From assembly GCA_018714645.1 (NCBI GenBank), contig DVND01000029.1:1-9627 (forward strand): a stretch of DNA of 9,627 nucleotides, written 5' to 3'. The DNA is from Candidatus Avimonoglobus intestinipullorum. GTDB taxonomy: Bacteria > Bacillota > Clostridia > UBA1381. Below, one piece after another: positions 7,514 to 9,627 of this stretch. The stretch's first letter is position 1. Every line of letters starts with the position of its first letter. Position numbers and translations under genes: made by a program. The notes under the pieces were generated by a model that searched no databases, was not told the DNA's origin, and saw nothing but the letters and a program-made list of their open reading frames with translations.

Positions 7514-9627
7514 TCATTCCCCTATTATCAGGCTGCCCCCTATAGGCGATATTGTCTCAAACCCTTCCCAGAGCATGACCTTGATTTCTGCCGCCCCGTC
7601 CATATTCCCGGCCGTATGCCGCAGCTTATATTCGGCCCGTAAATTTGCTGCGGCGCTTATTTTCTCAGACGAGACCTCCTTTAAGGCCCCATCCTCGCCG
7701 TATACCGCGAAAAGCAACACAGCCTGTTTTGCCTCGTTTGTTGAATTGACAATTTCTGCCGTTGCCTCAAGTATGTCGCCGTCCTTGATCTGCGAAAGCT
7801 GCACAACCTCCTCATCGCCAATTTTCAGTGAAGCGACGTTCCCTGTAAAGCGGCCATTTGTGGTTTTAATTGGTATTGCTATCGCCGAACCAATTATAAT
7901 TCCATCGCTATTTGCCACGCTGGCAGGGATTTCAATGGTATATGACGTGTTTGGTTTCAGCAGCTCGTGCAGCTCAAGCACCGCCTTTGATTCTTCCGTC
8001 AAAGCTGTATAGGAAACCGCGTTCCCCGCCGAATCCAGAATCCGAATTCCAGAAAGCGATTCAACATCCATTTCCGTTTTAAAATCAAGAAGGATCTTTT
8101 CGGTTTCCGGAGGCGCTGTTAGCCTTGACGTCGTTATCTCATCACCGTTTACGAACGATATATCTCTTAACGTGATGGACGGTTTTTTTGCTGTTTTTCT
8201 AATTACGATGTTATCAAAACAAGATCCCGCGTTTTCCGAAGCACCCCATTCCTGGAGTGTAAAACCGTCGACATAGCTGTATTCAAGTCCATCTCTGATT
8301 GTAAGGCTTCCAGAAGCCATCGTTTTACCGTTCCCGTCTATAATCGCAGCTGAAACAACATCCCGGTCAATATCCATTACCGTCTTACAGTGGTACCATT
8401 CGCCCGGATCATATTGGCCTATAACCCTGCCCGCTTCATCTGTGGTTTTCCCCGCGGCGATTTTGCCGCCGCTAAAATACAGCATCGTCGCAAAGGACGC
8501 CCCTTGGGTAAAGAATATATGCGTTGACAATGATGCACTTGGTTGAATGTCAAACTCCGCTACAACCCCCCCGCTTGTAACCGGCTCTGCAAAATTCTGT
8601 GCCGCATAAGCGCTGTCGGTGACATTGTTAAGCCCCATCCAAAAGGCCTTGCCGCCCTCCGGATCCATTCGTATTTCCGAGTCTATATTAGGGCCGGGCC
8701 GCGAATTAGAATAGCCCGGATATACGTTCCAGCCATATGCAACCATTTCCGCAGGATTCTCATATGCGTCAAAATCATCGATAAACGGGAGCGCTGCCAG
8801 GGGCCTTGACTGCGTGACGCTTATATTGTCAAAATACGAGCCGCCGCTTTGGGACGCCCCCCATTCCTGGAGCGTAATCCCCTCGATCGAAAGCATTTCG
8901 CTTCCCCTGATTTCACTGTATATCCCCGATGCTTCATATTGATTCCCGTTCCCGTCCTCAACAGTGACCGCCATCGTCCCCGCAGCAATATCTACCGCCA
9001 CAGTACAGTGATACCATGTATCCGCCGAATATCTGCCAAGCTCTATACCGCTGCCGTCGCCGCTTGACATAGCGCGTATAATCCCGTTATTAAAATAACA
9101 CATCGACATTGCGCTCACACCGGGCTCTCCGCCTTTTCTTGTCCCATTCAGATAAAGATGGGTCGCCATTTTGTCGCTGGGCTTGATATCAAGTTCAACA
9201 TTCACAATCCCGTTTGTGACTTTGCCTGTGAACAGCGCCTTTGCGCATGTATTGTCCGGCCCCTTTGAAAAACCAAGATAAAATACCTTATTACCATTTT
9301 CAGTAACAATTTTCGGCTGTTCTGTATTTATCGAGCTTCCACCGGCGGAATATACATTCCAGTTATGCTGCATATCGCCGGGGTTTGTATAGGATTCAAA
9401 CGTTTCTGTAAAGGGCAGCCCTACTTTGGCTGTTATCTGTGTTTTGCTTGAACCGTAATATTGAATCACAACGTCATCAACGTACATATCATACCCATCC
9501 CAGCCGTTGCAGAATTGCAGCGATTTGAAGCTGTCATAATAAGTATCCTTTACGACTCTTGCAGTTGTCTGCGGATCCTGGATAATCATTGCGATTTTGT
9601 CATTATCCAGGTCTATCGTACCGGTTA
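7514..9627 (-). CDS. Large secreted-type LamG-like modular protein, 5' end missing
   Basis: Unrecognised as a named gene; no catalytic domain is visible. The reading frame stays open to the window edge, so 703 residues are seen and the true start lies outside. The ATG at 9589-9587 is not the start: the 12 codons before it encode TGTIDLDNDKIA, which aligns with the DLDND strand of the modules in the third gene. Numbering from the first full codon, residues 1-58 are the end of one LamG/concanavalin-like module. Residues 68-272 and 278-478 are two full modules, each opening with F-(E/D)-x-Y and closing with TLQEWGAS...FDN. Residues 480-590 resemble an SbsA/Big_5 Ig-like domain (KPNTSYTIEIPA), and 593-703 are a beta-rich C-terminal domain with IKVMLWEGFETI. 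The last two regions match the tail of the third gene. It ends in TGA, 46 bases before the glycoside hydrolase, so co-transcription is likely. A role in glycan binding or surface structure is inferred. Any signal peptide or anchor would lie upstream of the window. Confidence 0.85.
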   Translation of the reverse strand, partial: TGTIDLDNDKIAMIIQDPQTTARVVKDTYYDSFKSLQFCNGWDGYDMYVDDVVIQYYGSSKTQITAKVGLPFTETFESYTNPGDMQHNWNVYSAGGSSINTEQPKIVTENGNKVFYLGFSKGPDNTCAKALFTGKVTNGIVNVELDIKPSDKMATHLYLNGTRKGGEPGVSAMSMCYFNNGIIRAMSSGDGSGIELGRYSADTWYHCTVAVDIAAGTMAVTVEDGNGNQYEASGIYSEIRGSEMLSIEGITLQEWGASQSGGSYFDNISVTQSRPLAALPFIDDFDAYENPAEMVAYGWNVYPGYSNSRPGPNIDSEIRMDPEGGKAFWMGLNNVTDSAYAAQNFAEPVTSGGVVAEFDIQPSASLSTHIFFTQGASFATMLYFSGGKIAAGKTTDEAGRVIGQYDPGEWYHCKTVMDIDRDVVSAAIIDGNGKTMASGSLTIRDGLEYSYVDGFTLQEWGASENAGSCFDNIVIRKTAKKPSITLRDISFVNGDEITTSRLTAPPETEKILLDFKTEMDVESLSGIRILDSAGNAVSYTALTEESKAVLELHELLKPNTSYTIEIPASVANSDGIIIGSAIAIPIKTTNGRFTGNVASLKIGDEEVVQLSQIKDGDILEATAEIVNSTNEAKQAVLLFAVYGEDGALKEVSSEKISAAANLRAEYKLRHTAGNMDGAAEIKVMLWEGFETISPIGGSLIIGE

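Noticed and set aside
14..9067. Many plus-strand open frames of about 60-166 codons
   Set aside because: They all overlap the three long minus-strand genes or their 3' flank, show low-complexity or Cys/Arg-rich shadow-type translations, and lack convincing ribosome sites or recognisable domains.

Overview
The window looks like part of a polysaccharide-utilisation or cell-surface locus from a Gram-positive anaerobe, most likely Bacillota and Clostridia-like. That placement is an inference. It rests on strong AGGAGG-type Shine-Dalgarno sites, a TTG start, very large secreted multi-domain proteins built from concanavalin/LamG-like modules, and a C-terminal module ending in 'VKVMLW(D/E)GFETI', a style I associate with secreted proteins of clostridia. 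Base composition is roughly balanced. There are no RNA genes, mobile elements or CRISPR arrays.

All coding is on the minus strand, so the genes read from high to low coordinates. The first gene (9627 down to 7514) enters from outside the window and is cut at its 5' end. The visible part carries the end of one LamG-like module, two full LamG-like modules, an SbsA/Big_5-like Ig domain and a C-terminal beta domain. After a 46-base gap comes a gene (7467 to 4081) for a secreted clan GH-A glycoside hydrolase, closest in appearance to GH39, with both catalytic glutamates visible and a CBM9-like domain at the C-terminus. After a 120-base spacer comes a 1291-residue secreted protein (3960 to 85) with five LamG-like modules and the same Big_5 plus C-terminal tail as the first gene. 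Positions 1-84 hold no gene but do contain a long hairpin just past the last stop codon.

Shared strand, close spacing and the shared tail suggest one operon. The working model, an inference, is that two large non-catalytic modular proteins bind glycan or build a surface layer around a single secreted hydrolase that carries its own binding module. No sortase signal, dockerin, SLH domain, transporter or regulator is visible, so anchoring, substrate and control are unresolved.

The most notable sequence signal is inside the last gene. Its first and third modules are offset by exactly 1200 bases with no indels, and their central 220 bases match at 211 positions while the flanks have diverged. This points to recent duplication or gene conversion. 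Other points of interest are the TTG start of the hydrolase with a 15-codon mini-frame filling the gap before it, and the strong final hairpin that lacks a U-tract.
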